Shown: positions 1 to 8,822 of the stretch, in pieces
Numbering within the stretch: position 1 is the stretch's first letter
Layout of the letters: the number at the start of each line of letters is the position of its first letter
Source: a virus
DNA: 38,246 nt
Virus record (IMG/VR): IMGVR_UViG_3300002835_000476
Span: 1 to 38,246 of that record
Strand: one strand, 5' to 3'
Notes under the pieces: generated by a model
What the model was told of the DNA's origin: nothing
Seen by the model: the letters and a program-made list of their open reading frames with translations, nothing else
Database searches by the model: none
Made by a program: the position numbers and the translations under genes

Positions 1-1984
1 GATATGCAGCAACGGATGCTGTTGTAGTCTGAGATACTGCTGAACTTTGCAGAGGATTAAATTCTCTTAATATTTGAACGGGCGTTACAGCCATGGCATT
101 GAATTGCACAACTGCGCTGGTGCTTGTACTAGCTGCTGTTGTAGATGCAGTCTGTTCGTTATCCATGCTTGTAGATTGAATATTGCGTTGCTGAATGGCC
201 TGAGTCACTACGCTGACAGAACCCTGAGTGGGTCCTAAAGTTACAGAGGCATCTGATCTAGCAGCAGTCAAGTTATTTTCCGTGTGTGTTTCTGTTTGAA
301 TTTGTTGATTCTGACTTCTTGTAACCGCATCAAGAGCTAGACTTTCTGCTTGACGCATGCTAGCTGTTGCAATAGAAGCAGCATTTTGAATTGCACCTTG
401 ACTGGCCTGATTGGCCGTGGCCGCTTCTCGCTGCTGGTTGTTTCTTATGAGGCTAAGTGCTGCATTGGTTGAGTCCTGTGAGTCTAAACGAAGACCCGGT
501 CTTGACGCTCCCGAAGTTGGGCTCATGGCATCACCAACCAAAGCAGTTGATGTTGCAGCAGTAGAGGTTTTGGTGTTAGTAACTGGCAAAGTACTGTTAG
601 GAGTTTCTGTGGTCACAGTGACCGTTGGATTGGTTGTCGTGGCATCTATTATGGTTGTAGTGACAGTGCTTGTAGGCGTTGTACTTATGCTGGCTACTGT
701 TATCGCCAGCTGCGCATCCTGTAGAGCTTTTTGTTCGGCTGCCAATCTTTTGATTTCTGCATTAAAGTTGCTGCAATTAGGACTATACAATGGTTGGCTG
801 AAACATGGGTCAGGTGTCCAAATAGGTCTAGTCCAACCAACCCAACCAAAATGATTCCAAACATCACTAGTCCACCACTGTATTGAACCCATGTCTAGAC
901 TGTTGATGTTTTCAGTGAACAAGTGTCTATTACTATAACTACCACCCGAATTGTTACCAGCAACATACCATTGATTTTGAAACAAGGTGGTATTGTTTTT
1001 ATCGCTAATTCTAAAGTTAATATTGCCACCACCATTAGATCGCCAATCGGTACACCAGAACATGAATGTATTATAACAGGCTCCATAGTTCCACCAATTG
1101 AAGCCATAATCATAGCCATGGAGGATAACACCTCCACCTATGTGAGGCAGAGACTGTGCTATATTATAACTATAATAAAACGCAGGACTTTTAGATCCTT
1201 GTAGTATGTTTTGAAATCCCGGGCAGCTAGGATTGAATGCTGGATTGAGTATACAAGGGTCAACACTATAGTTTAATCTCATATAAGCATCTTTTATCTG
1301 AGGACCATAGCAGTCTGGATTGCAGCCCCAAAATCCAGCATCCATACCTGTTATACTTAGTTTAGCTGAACCCAGTAAATTTATACCTCTAGGACTAGAG
1401 AAAGTATATGTTTCAGCTAATTGTTGCCATGTTGGATTATACGCTGGATTACCATCATTTATATTTTTTAACCCTAATTGGTAAGTAGCTGTATAATCCA
1501 CAGTATTATCAGACTTATATGCAGTAAATGTTGCATGTAGAGTATCTTGAGGACCATTCAGATCACTACAGTCGTTGCCAGCTTCAACTAAATTTTTTAC
1601 ACCGCCTATTTGATTAGCACACTGAAATCTATACTTGAACCCATACATGATGCTAGTAGCAAATACAGCACTTGTATTTTGATAACCAAAGTTTATAGCA
1701 TTTAAGTTTATATTTTGCTCTGTAGTACTAGATGTATAACTAAAAATATAACCATCTGGTGTATAAGAACCAGTCATCCCTGAAGTAGTCCAACCAGTTC
1801 CTGATGTCATTGTAGGATTTTGTATAAGATTCCCGGTTGTGCTATCAATACTATAGCCACTTGGTGTATTAGGTGAAGTCTGAGCATATACTGCACCTAC
1901 TAGCAGGACCAAGGCCAAGAGTATGGCTATGCCAAAACCCTTGGTCCAACGATACTCATAATGCTTATGGTTAAAGTCGTCCAT
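1..1984 (-). CDS. Large exported protein, 3' end outside window (partial)
   Basis: An uninterrupted minus-strand frame of 661 codons starts at 1984 and is still open at the left edge. Its ATG overlaps the stop of the upstream gene (TAATG), so translation is probably coupled. Residues 18-36 form a hydrophobic segment ending VGAVYAQ, which looks like a Sec signal peptide cut after Ala-Tyr-Ala. The next 200 residues are rich in Ser, Thr, Asn and aromatics and look like a beta-sandwich. A motif DPC-x3-P-x3-P-x-C occurs near residue 242 and again near 391, flanking a Trp/Cys-rich region. After about residue 405 there is a charged helical stretch, then Thr/Ser/Gln-rich low complexity. No enzyme motif is visible. 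I infer a surface or fibre-associated protein, possibly sugar-binding. The family is not recognised. Confidence 0.8.
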   Translation of the reverse strand, partial: MDDFNHKHYEYRWTKGFGIAILLALVLLVGAVYAQTSPNTPSGYSIDSTTGNLIQNPTMTSGTGWTTSGMTGSYTPDGYIFSYTSSTTEQNINLNAINFGYQNTSAVFATSIMYGFKYRFQCANQIGGVKNLVEAGNDCSDLNGPQDTLHATFTAYKSDNTVDYTATYQLGLKNINDGNPAYNPTWQQLAETYTFSSPRGINLLGSAKLSITGMDAGFWGCNPDCYGPQIKDAYMRLNYSVDPCILNPAFNPSCPGFQNILQGSKSPAFYYSYNIAQSLPHIGGGVILHGYDYGFNWWNYGACYNTFMFWCTDWRSNGGGNINFRISDKNNTTLFQNQWYVAGNNSGGSYSNRHLFTENINSLDMGSIQWWTSDVWNHFGWVGWTRPIWTPDPCFSQPLYSPNCSNFNAEIKRLAAEQKALQDAQLAITVASISTTPTSTVTTTIIDATTTNPTVTVTTETPNSTLPVTNTKTSTAATSTALVGDAMSPTSGASRPGLRLDSQDSTNAALSLIRNNQQREAATANQASQGAIQNAASIATASMRQAESLALDAVTRSQNQQIQTETHTENNLTAARSDASVTLGPTQGSVSVVTQAIQQRNIQSTSMDNEQTASTTAASTSTSAVVQFNAMAVTPVQILREFNPLQSSAVSQTTTASVAAY

Positions 1985-3435
1985 TATCTAAAAGCGCTGG
2001 CTGAATATTTTACTGGATCCATCTTGGGAACTTCACTTTCGGTTTTATAATCGTATTTGGGAATCTTATGTGGATTGGCTGCCCAAAGTTCGCGAGCACG
2101 TTCGCCAATTTGACCTTCATAGGGGCAAGGTGTACCAGCTGCCATCATGGCTTCAAACACTCTGCGATCCTGGCACATGGTGGCAACAGCAGCAACCTTC
2201 ATGCCCATGTCATATAGGGTTTTGCTCAACTTTAACCGTTCGCAGTTTAAATCACGACCAGTACCACCCAAGGCCATGCCAAACATTTGTGTTTGTATGG
2301 CACCAGATTGACCTGTAGTACACAGATCCTGGCCGCCACCGCTCATCATGGCTGGCGCTATGGCCGTAGGTGGAGGCTGAATGACTCTTTGAGTAATTGT
2401 AGTTTCATTGATATTTCTATTGGTCATGTCACCGGTCTGAATGTTCTGATTAACAGCGGTGCTGGAGTTGATGTTGGTATTTTGATTGTTGGATGCTGAT
2501 ATAGATGTTGAATTGTTGATGTTGCGATTGGTCATGTCACCGGTCTGAATGTTGTTATTTGTATTGGTTGTATTTGCAGTTGTCTGATTGATGTTACGGT
2601 TGGTCATGTCCCCGGTCTGAATGTTGTTATTTGTATTGACAGCCGTACTATTGCTTTGGTTTACATTGTTGTTATTGTAGTTCATGGTACCAGTATTGAT
2701 GTTCTCATTTTTATTCAGACTAGTACTGGTATTGATGTTGTTGTTAGTACTGGTGCTGGTACTGGTATTGATGTTGCGGTTGGTCATGTCACCAGTCTGA
2801 ATGTTGTTGTTGGTGTTTACACTGGTGCTGGTGTTGACGTTATTGTTGTTGTAGGTAACCGAACCACTCATGATGTTGCGATTGGTATTGTCGCTTGTAC
2901 TGGTATTTTGATTGATGTTGGTTATGCTGCCACTTTGAATGTTTTGGTTAACATTGGTGTTGGTATTGTTGCTGGTACTTGTGCTGGCATTGACATTGTT
3001 GTTGTTAAATGTCTGAGTACCGGAATTTATGTTGTTGTTGGTATATGTAACCGAACCACTCATGTTGTTGTTATTGTTGTTGGTTACTGTACCGCTCTGA
3101 ACATTGTTGTTGGTGTTGACATTGGTACTAGTGCTGGTACTAGTATTCACATTGTTATTGTTGTTGGTGCTGGTACTGTTCACCGTTGAGAGATTGGTGT
3201 TGGTACTAGTGCTGGTACTGACATTGTTGGTAGTAACCGAGCTGGTGCTGTTGCTTGTGGAATTAGTATCAACCAGACTTTTGGAATCGTAGGTTCCTTG
3301 GTTGATGAGTGTGGTGTTGTTGGTAGTTGTGCCGTTGGTTGTACTTGTGGTACTAGAATTGGTCGTTTGCGCGTTGGCACCCAAGGTTGTGAACATAACA
3401 AGACATGCGCAGATTGCAGCGATAACTGCACGCAT
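1984..3435 (-). CDS. Exported Asn/Thr-rich repeat protein with conserved C-terminal domain
   Basis: The 483-residue protein begins with a clear signal peptide (hydrophobic core, then LGANAQ), preceded by an AAGGA ribosome-binding site. Residues 25-375 consist almost entirely of Asn, Thr, Ser and Gly, with about ten copies of N-(I/V/M)-x-(S/T)-G-x-x-T and Asn-rich spacers. The alternating polar pattern recalls curli-type amyloid or beta-solenoid proteins. The last 100 residues are a distinct non-repetitive domain with four cysteines (LCTTG, DLNCERLKL, MCQDRRVF, TPCPYEG); I believe related domains occur in other aquatic phages and bacteria, but I know of no function. The gene lies behind a late-type promoter and is coupled to the exported protein downstream. 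A fibre or cell-surface role is inference. Confidence 0.85.
   Translation of the reverse strand: MRAVIAAICACLVMFTTLGANAQTTNSSTTSTTNGTTTNNTTLINQGTYDSKSLVDTNSTSNSTSSVTTNNVSTSTSTNTNLSTVNSTSTNNNNNVNTSTSTSTNVNTNNNVQSGTVTNNNNNNMSGSVTYTNNNINSGTQTFNNNNVNASTSTSNNTNTNVNQNIQSGSITNINQNTSTSDNTNRNIMSGSVTYNNNNVNTSTSVNTNNNIQTGDMTNRNINTSTSTSTNNNINTSTSLNKNENINTGTMNYNNNNVNQSNSTAVNTNNNIQTGDMTNRNINQTTANTTNTNNNIQTGDMTNRNINNSTSISASNNQNTNINSSTAVNQNIQTGDMTNRNINETTITQRVIQPPPTAIAPAMMSGGGQDLCTTGQSGAIQTQMFGMALGGTGRDLNCERLKLSKTLYDMGMKVAAVATMCQDRRVFEAMMAAGTPCPYEGQIGERARELWAANPHKIPKYDYKTESEVPKMDPVKYSASAFR
2395..3250 (-). repeat. Degenerate tandem repeats inside the Asn-rich gene
   Basis: The repeat region encodes about ten G-centred units. 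Four are nearly identical at DNA level over 23 bp (2420-2442, 2528-2550, 2600-2622, 2780-2802) and encode IQTGDMTNRNIN. Successive Gly-to-Gly distances, N- to C-terminal, are 12, 12, 30, 22, 24, 34, 26, 24 and 36 residues, all even, as expected if an in/out beta-strand alternation is kept. Near-identity of some copies suggests recent duplication or conversion. Confidence 0.85.
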
Positions 3436-3510
3436 TCTGTTTTCCTTTTTGATGGTGATTTTCAGGGCCCATAACCATAAATACTCTTAGATTAGATGAA
3501 AAATAAGCTA

Positions 3511-3539
3511 TTGACAAATCCACCATGGTTATTTATAAT
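3511..3539 (+). promoter_or_regulatory. Consensus sigma70 promoter for gene 43
   Basis: TTGACA (3511-3516) and TATAAT (3534-3539) are perfect consensus hexamers with the ideal 17-bp spacer. They lie 24 bp upstream of the gene 43 start codon. The leader carries a strong AGGAGA ribosome-binding site at 3550-3555. This indicates early transcription by the unmodified host polymerase. Confidence 0.92.
3530..3537 (-). promoter_or_regulatory. T4-type late promoter (TATAAATA) for the exported cassette
   Basis: On the minus strand this site reads exactly TATAAATA, the T4 late promoter consensus recognised by the gp55-type sigma factor. It lies about 95 bp upstream of the signal-peptide gene starting at 3435. 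It shares bases 3534-3537 with the -10 element of the opposing gene 43 promoter. Confidence 0.6.
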
Positions 3540-3562
3540 GTAGGGATTCAGGAGAACCCTTT

Positions 3563-6055
3563 ATGCGATTTTACACAAGCGTCGTCCAGTACGGCAACCG
3601 GTTGTTGGTTCGTGGCGTAAACAAAGGACGAAGCGTTCAAGAACGGCTAGAATTCAAGCCCACTCTCTGGTTACCCAGCAAGAACAAACAAAGCAAACAT
3701 CGAAGTCTCATGGGAGTACCCCTAGAGAGCATACGATTCGACAGCATCAACGAAGCCAAAGACTACATGAAACGCTATGGCGATGTGGATAATTTTGCCA
3801 TCTATGGCAATACCAACTTTGCCTATCAGTACATCACCGAACTGTTTCCTGGTGAAATTGACTTTGATATTCGAGAAATTCGCACCCTGAGCCTGGACAT
3901 CGAGACTACGGCTGAGTATGGTTTTCCAGATGTTCGCAACCCCGCAGAAAGCATTCTGTTGATTACGGTGCAGGACTATGCCACCAAGCAGATTGTGACC
4001 TTTGGCTCCAGACATGCCGAACCCATTAAAAGCAATCATAGCTACATCCTTTGCAAGGATGAATATGATCTCCTGAAACGATTCTTAGACTATTGGTCTG
4101 CCAACTATCCGCACATCATTACAGGCTGGAACATTGAGTTCTTTGACATGCCCTACTTGTTGAATCGCATCAAGCGAGTGTTGGGTGAAGATGCAGCCAA
4201 GCAGTTGAGCCCCTGGGGCATAGCCAATGAGCGTGAAGTAGAAAAGTATGGCAAGAGTCAGCTAGCCGTAGACATCCTGGGCATTACAGCTCTGGACTAC
4301 ATAGACCTCTATAGAAAATTTACTTATACTGCACAGGAAAGCTATAAACTAGACTACATTGCCAAGGTAGAGTTAGGCAAAGAAAAACTAAGCTATGATG
4401 AATACGACAGCTTCCGAGACTTTTATAAAAATGACTGGCAGAAATTCGTAGAGTACAACGTGGTAGATACCGAGCTTGTAGATCAGCTCGAAGAAAAAAT
4501 GAAGCTCATTGAGCTCATCCTAACCATGGCCTATGATGCCAAGTGTAACTTTACCGACATTTTCAGTGCAGTTCGAACCTGGGATTGCATTTTATACAAT
4601 CATCTCTGGAACAAGAACATCATTGTACATCAGCGTGACACCAGCAAACGTGCTCGCCAGATCATTGGAGCCTATGTCAAGGAACCACGTCCTGGCAAGT
4701 ATGATTGGGTGGTGAGTTTTGATGCCACCAGTCTGTATCCCAGCATCATCATGCAGTACAATCTAAGTCCCGAAACCATGGTGCCAGGCTTCTTGCAGAC
4801 CACCATAGAAGAACTACTGGATCAGAAGCACAATCTGCATAGCCTAAAAGAAGATGGATTGTGTTTAACGGCCAATGGTTATAACTTTAAAACTGATACT
4901 CAGGGCGTGTTTCCAGAGATAGTTCAAAAGTTGTTCGATGATCGACAGAAATACAAGAAGCAGATGATTGAAGCTCAAAAGCAGTATGAGCTGACCAAGC
5001 AGCCGTTCCATCAGAATCAGATTGCCAAATTTAATAACTTTCAGATGGCTCGAAAGATTCAGCTCAATAGTTTGTTTGGTGCCTGGGGCAATGAGTTCTT
5101 CAGATACTATGACGATCGCATCGCCGAAGGCATCACACTGACCGGACAATACATCATTCAGACTGTTGGCCTGGAGTTGAATCGTTGGCTGAACCAGATC
5201 TGTGGTACCACCAATGTAGATTATAGTTTTTATTCGGACACTGATTCATGCTATGTTACTCTGGATCCTTTGGTGCAAAAATTCTATAAGGATCTACCCA
5301 AGGACAAGATTGTCGAAATACTAGACAAGATTTGTGCGGAAAAGATTGAATCTGTACTAAACAAGGCCTGCGACAAGCTAGCCGACTATACCAATGCCTT
5401 TGACAAGAAGATAAAGTTTAAGCGTGAAGCCATTGCTGATAGAGGCATTTGGGTTGCCAAGAAAAGGTATGCCTTAAATGTTTATAATAACGAAGGTGTT
5501 AGCTATGCTGAGCCTAAACTTAAAGTCATGGGCCTGGAGATTGTTCGTTCAAGCACTCCTGAATATGCTCGTAAGGCTCTTAAGAAAGCAGTTGGTCTTG
5601 CGCTTACAAAGAATGAAGCAACGCTTCAGAAATTTATTCAGGAAACCGAAAGCGAATACCGACAGCTCAGACCCGAAGCCATAGCCTTTCCGCGTGGTGT
5701 GAATGGATTAACTGAATATGGTGATGCAGCCAAGATCTATCGCAAGGGAACGCCCATGCATGTTCGTGCCAGTCTGTTGTACAATCATCAGCTCAAGGTT
5801 CGAAGTCTGGAAAAGAAATATGAACGCATTCGCGAAGGTGACAAGATCAAGTTCATCTATCTAAAAGTTCCCAATAACATTGGTGAAAATTGCATTGCCT
5901 TCATAGGCAGCATACCCGCAGAGTTCGATCTGCAGAAGTTCATTGATTATGATACCATGTTCCAGAAGTCCTTTCTGGAACCATTAAATACTATTCTAGA
6001 AGGCATGGGTTGGTCAGCCAAACCACAGGCCACTCTAGAGAGTCTTTTTGCCTAA
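3563..6055 (+). CDS. 43: DNA polymerase, B family (T4 gp43-like)
   Basis: This is the replicative phage DNA polymerase with 3'-5' proofreading, 830 residues against 898 in T4. Exonuclease motifs are intact: LDIETT near residue 113, GWNIEFFDMPYL near 190, and YNVVDTELVDQL near 300. Polymerase motif A is DATSLYPSI near 389, motif C is YSDTDS near 558, followed by KKRYAL in the thumb-proximal region. Motif B reads KIQLNSLFG, so the usual Tyr of NSLYG is Phe (about residue 505). The start is fixed by AGGAGA seven bases upstream, behind a consensus promoter. UvsX and gp41 follow, as expected for a T4-type replication block. Confidence 0.98.
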   Translation: MRFYTSVVQYGNRLLVRGVNKGRSVQERLEFKPTLWLPSKNKQSKHRSLMGVPLESIRFDSINEAKDYMKRYGDVDNFAIYGNTNFAYQYITELFPGEIDFDIREIRTLSLDIETTAEYGFPDVRNPAESILLITVQDYATKQIVTFGSRHAEPIKSNHSYILCKDEYDLLKRFLDYWSANYPHIITGWNIEFFDMPYLLNRIKRVLGEDAAKQLSPWGIANEREVEKYGKSQLAVDILGITALDYIDLYRKFTYTAQESYKLDYIAKVELGKEKLSYDEYDSFRDFYKNDWQKFVEYNVVDTELVDQLEEKMKLIELILTMAYDAKCNFTDIFSAVRTWDCILYNHLWNKNIIVHQRDTSKRARQIIGAYVKEPRPGKYDWVVSFDATSLYPSIIMQYNLSPETMVPGFLQTTIEELLDQKHNLHSLKEDGLCLTANGYNFKTDTQGVFPEIVQKLFDDRQKYKKQMIEAQKQYELTKQPFHQNQIAKFNNFQMARKIQLNSLFGAWGNEFFRYYDDRIAEGITLTGQYIIQTVGLELNRWLNQICGTTNVDYSFYSDTDSCYVTLDPLVQKFYKDLPKDKIVEILDKICAEKIESVLNKACDKLADYTNAFDKKIKFKREAIADRGIWVAKKRYALNVYNNEGVSYAEPKLKVMGLEIVRSSTPEYARKALKKAVGLALTKNEATLQKFIQETESEYRQLRPEAIAFPRGVNGLTEYGDAAKIYRKGTPMHVRASLLYNHQLKVRSLEKKYERIREGDKIKFIYLKVPNNIGENCIAFIGSIPAEFDLQKFIDYDTMFQKSFLEPLNTILEGMGWSAKPQATLESLFA

Positions 6056-6112
6056 TGGTCATCGATTTTCATACATCAACATACTACAATACTAAAAATA
6101 CAGGAGATATAC

Positions 6113-7174
6113 ATGTCACTCATAGATAGACTCAAAAAGAATTCAACCATCAAAGACACCGAAATACTTAACCGAAGCAAGTTCTTCAATGCCAAGGACA
6201 TGATTCAGACTTCGGTTCCCATGATCAACGTTGCTCTGAGCGGCAGACTAGACGGCGGCCTTACACCAGGGCTCACTGTATTTGCCGGTCCTAGCAAACA
6301 CTTTAAGACAGCCTTTGCGCTCTTGTTGGCCAAGAGCTACATGGAGAAGTACAATGACGCCGTTGTTTTATTTTACGATAGCGAGTTTGGTAGTCCTCAA
6401 TCTTATTTTGACAGCTTTGGTATTGATACCGGCCGAGTCGTCCATACTCCGATTACGGATATTGAACAGCTCAAACACGATAGCATGGCGCAGCTTAATA
6501 GCATTGAACGTGGTGATCATATCATTATTATTGTTGACTCAGTTGGCAACCTAGCCAGCAAGAAAGAAGTCGAAGATGCACTCGAAGGCAAAAGCGTAGC
6601 CGACATGAGTCGAGCCAAGCAGCTCAAGAGTTTGTTCCGCATGGTAACGCCGCATCTGACCATCAAAGACATTCCCATGATTGTGGTCAATCATACCTAT
6701 AAAGAAATGGGACTGTTTCCCAAGGATGTCGTAAGTGGTGGTACTGGTGTTTACTATAGCGCCGACAACATCTACATCATCGGTCGCCAGCAAGAAAAAG
6801 AAGGTCAGGAGCTCATTGGATATAACTTCATCATCAATGTGGAAAAGAGTCGTCATGTTCGTGAAAAGAGCAAGATTCCCATTGAGGTAAGCTTCGAAGG
6901 TGGCATCAGTCAATGGTCCGGTCTCTTGGACATTGCCATGGAAGGTGGTTTTGTGGTCAAACCCAGCAATGGCTGGTATGCACACAAGGGCTCAGAAACC
7001 AAGTATCGACAAAAAGATACCTATAGCAAGGACTTTTGGATGCCCATCATAACCAACAAAGAGTTCAGAGATTACATCAAGGATCAATATCAGGTCAGCA
7101 ATACCAGTTTGGTGCAGACCGATCTCAGCACACAAGAATTAGATGAGGAGTTTGAAAATGCTGGTCAAGTATAG
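6113..7174 (+). CDS. uvsX: RecA-like recombinase UvsX
   Basis: UvsX forms filaments on single-stranded DNA and catalyses strand exchange for recombination-dependent replication and repair. The 353-residue protein has a UvsX-type Walker A, GPSKHFKT (residues 59-66, compare GPSKSFKS in T4), a Walker B-like strand IIIIVDSVGNL near 142, and the conserved IPMIVVNHTYKEMG region. The acidic C-terminus (ELDEEFENAG) is typical of the family. An AGGAGA site precedes the ATG by 7 bases. The 3' end overlaps the next gene by 17 bases. I saw no convincing promoter in the short gap after gene 43, so read-through from 43 is likely. Confidence 0.97.
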   Translation: MSLIDRLKKNSTIKDTEILNRSKFFNAKDMIQTSVPMINVALSGRLDGGLTPGLTVFAGPSKHFKTAFALLLAKSYMEKYNDAVVLFYDSEFGSPQSYFDSFGIDTGRVVHTPITDIEQLKHDSMAQLNSIERGDHIIIIVDSVGNLASKKEVEDALEGKSVADMSRAKQLKSLFRMVTPHLTIKDIPMIVVNHTYKEMGLFPKDVVSGGTGVYYSADNIYIIGRQQEKEGQELIGYNFIINVEKSRHVREKSKIPIEVSFEGGISQWSGLLDIAMEGGFVVKPSNGWYAHKGSETKYRQKDTYSKDFWMPIITNKEFRDYIKDQYQVSNTSLVQTDLSTQELDEEFENAGQV

Positions 7175-7448
7175 TCCCTGGAGACATGGTGAAGAAGTTT
7201 GGGGAGTAAAAATCGAAGAGGGGCAATTCAATGAAACTGTAATCAGCATCAACAGCATTGATCTTTCCGATGAAAGCAACGACGTTGCCATAGATTTTAA
7301 TTTCTTAAGTACTACACCGGGCACAGATCCCGAGCGCAACGACAAAGATGCTTTTGATGGCATCTTGGCACCCATCATCGAAGATATCATTCACAAAGCC
7401 GTACAACACTATCAAGAGCATGAAGCTAGAAACACTGATACTCAGTAG
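7158..7448 (+). CDS. Conserved small protein between uvsX and gene 41
   Basis: This 96-residue acidic protein begins MLVKYSPWRHGEEVWGV. The ATG at 7158 is chosen over the one at 7143 because a GAGGAG ribosome-binding site (7145-7150) sits seven bases before it, inside the end of uvsX. The body alternates short beta-like strands with acidic turns (SINSIDLSDESNDVAIDF) and ends in a helix. It has no catalytic motif that I recognise. Similar small proteins occupy this place in other T4-like phages, as I recall. Its position, overlapping both uvsX and 41, suggests a replication or recombination accessory role, which is inference only. Confidence 0.8.
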   Translation: MLVKYSPWRHGEEVWGVKIEEGQFNETVISINSIDLSDESNDVAIDFNFLSTTPGTDPERNDKDAFDGILAPIIEDIIHKAVQHYQEHEARNTDTQ

Positions 7449-8814
7449 TTTGATTCACAACGTCGATTATGCCCGCAGCATTTTGCCGTTTGTTCGTTCC
7501 GAATATTTCAATGACGAAGCCGAACGACATGTGTTCAACATAATCGACGAATTCTACAAGACCTACAACAAGGCTCCCAACATCGATGTACTGACCATTG
7601 AACTTCAGAACGATCGAAGTCTCAAGGAGAATGAATACAAGACACGAGCAGAAATTGTCATCAATCTCGAACCCAGCACAGCTGAAATGGACTGGCTCAT
7701 GGCCGAGACCGAAAAGTTCTGCAAGGATCGAGCCGTGTACAATGCCATACTAAAGAGCATCGGCATCATTGATGGCAAGGATCGTGAACACAATCAGGAT
7801 GCCATACCCAGCCTATTGCAAGAAGCTCTAAGCGTTGGATTCGACAATCGTGTAGGGCATGACTATCTGGAAGATGCAGCCATTCGCTATGACTTCTATC
7901 ACAAGGTAGAAAATCGCATTCCATTTGATTTGGATCTGTTCAATAAAATTACCAATGGTGGCATGCCCAACAAGACTCTCAATGTAGCCTTGGCAGGGAC
8001 GGGTGTTGGTAAAAGTTTGTTCATGTGTCACGTCGCAGCCAGCACCCTTACACAGGGCAAGAATGTCCTGTACATTACCATGGAGATGGCCGAAGAGCGC
8101 ATCGCAGAACGCATTGATGCCAATTTGATGAATATCACCATGGACCAGCTCAAGGATCTGCCCAGGCCCATCTTTGACAATCGTGTTGCCAAGATCACAG
8201 AAAAGACACAGGGCCGACTCATCATCAAAGAGTATCCAACTGCAGGTGCACATACCGGTCACTTCAAGAGTCTGCTCAAAGAACTACAGCTCAAGCGCAA
8301 CTTTAGACCTGACTTAATTGTCATAGACTACCTAAATATCTGTGCGAGCTCGAGGTTCAAGGCCGGAGCCAACATCAACAGTTATACCCTGATCAAGAGC
8401 ATTGCCGAAGAGCTGCGTGGCATGGCCGTAGAACACGACGTACCCATACTAAGCGCTACTCAGACAACACGCAGTGGCTATGGCAATACCGAAGTTGAAC
8501 TCACAGACACCAGCGAGAGTTTTGGTCTGCCAGCCACAGTAGACTTCATGTTTGCCCTGATCAGCACCGAAGATCTCGAAGCCCTGAACCAGATATTGGT
8601 CAAGCAGTTGAAAAATAGATACAATGATCCCACCATCAACAAGAAGTTTGTTGTTGGCATAGACCGAGCCAAGATGCGACTCTATGATCTAGAAAACAAT
8701 GCCCAGCAAAGCATTAGCAATTCAGGCATAAAACTAGACCCCGAGCAAATTGACAGCCTAACCATGAAGAAAACGTTTAATAAGCTTCGTGACTTCAGTT
8801 CCATAAAAATCTAG
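7420..8814 (+). CDS. 41: Replicative DNA helicase (T4 gp41 / DnaB-like)
   Basis: The gp41-type hexameric helicase unwinds DNA ahead of the fork and partners with the primase. The 464-residue product (T4 gp41 is 475) has an N-terminal helical domain, Walker A GTGVGKS (residues 193-199), a Walker B strand PDLIVIDYLNIC near 300, and SATQTTRSGYGN, the DnaB-family sensor region. The frame extends upstream to 7348, but MKLETLILSSLI matches the usual start of the family, so I place the ATG at 7420, overlapping the preceding gene by 29 bases. The ribosome-binding site there is weak, consistent with coupled translation. Confidence 0.95.
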   Translation: MKLETLILSSLIHNVDYARSILPFVRSEYFNDEAERHVFNIIDEFYKTYNKAPNIDVLTIELQNDRSLKENEYKTRAEIVINLEPSTAEMDWLMAETEKFCKDRAVYNAILKSIGIIDGKDREHNQDAIPSLLQEALSVGFDNRVGHDYLEDAAIRYDFYHKVENRIPFDLDLFNKITNGGMPNKTLNVALAGTGVGKSLFMCHVAASTLTQGKNVLYITMEMAEERIAERIDANLMNITMDQLKDLPRPIFDNRVAKITEKTQGRLIIKEYPTAGAHTGHFKSLLKELQLKRNFRPDLIVIDYLNICASSRFKAGANINSYTLIKSIAEELRGMAVEHDVPILSATQTTRSGYGNTEVELTDTSESFGLPATVDFMFALISTEDLEALNQILVKQLKNRYNDPTINKKFVVGIDRAKMRLYDLENNAQQSISNSGIKLDPEQIDSLTMKKTFNKLRDFSSIKI

Positions 8815-8822
8815 GAGTAATC

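Noticed and set aside
411-1204. Short frames on both strands at 411-854, 923-1204 and 895-1137
   Set aside because: They are shadows of the 661-codon minus-strand frame that is open to the window edge.
2656-3189. Long plus-strand frame opposite the Asn-rich repeat gene
   Set aside because: It is the antisense of a low-complexity repeat, giving a Val/Ile/Gly-rich translation with no ribosome-binding site; the minus frame has signal peptide and conserved C-terminal domain.
2395-3250. CRISPR-like or noncoding repeat array
   Set aside because: The repeats are in frame, degenerate and encode a continuous protein; spacers are themselves similar, so it is not a CRISPR array.
3476-3483. CATAAATA on the plus strand upstream of gene 43
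   Set aside because: It matches seven of eight late-consensus positions, but gene 43 has a consensus sigma70 promoter nearer and is expected to be early; no independent support.
6056-6112. Promoter between gene 43 and uvsX
   Set aside because: A TACAAT box exists, but no -35 element lies at suitable spacing.
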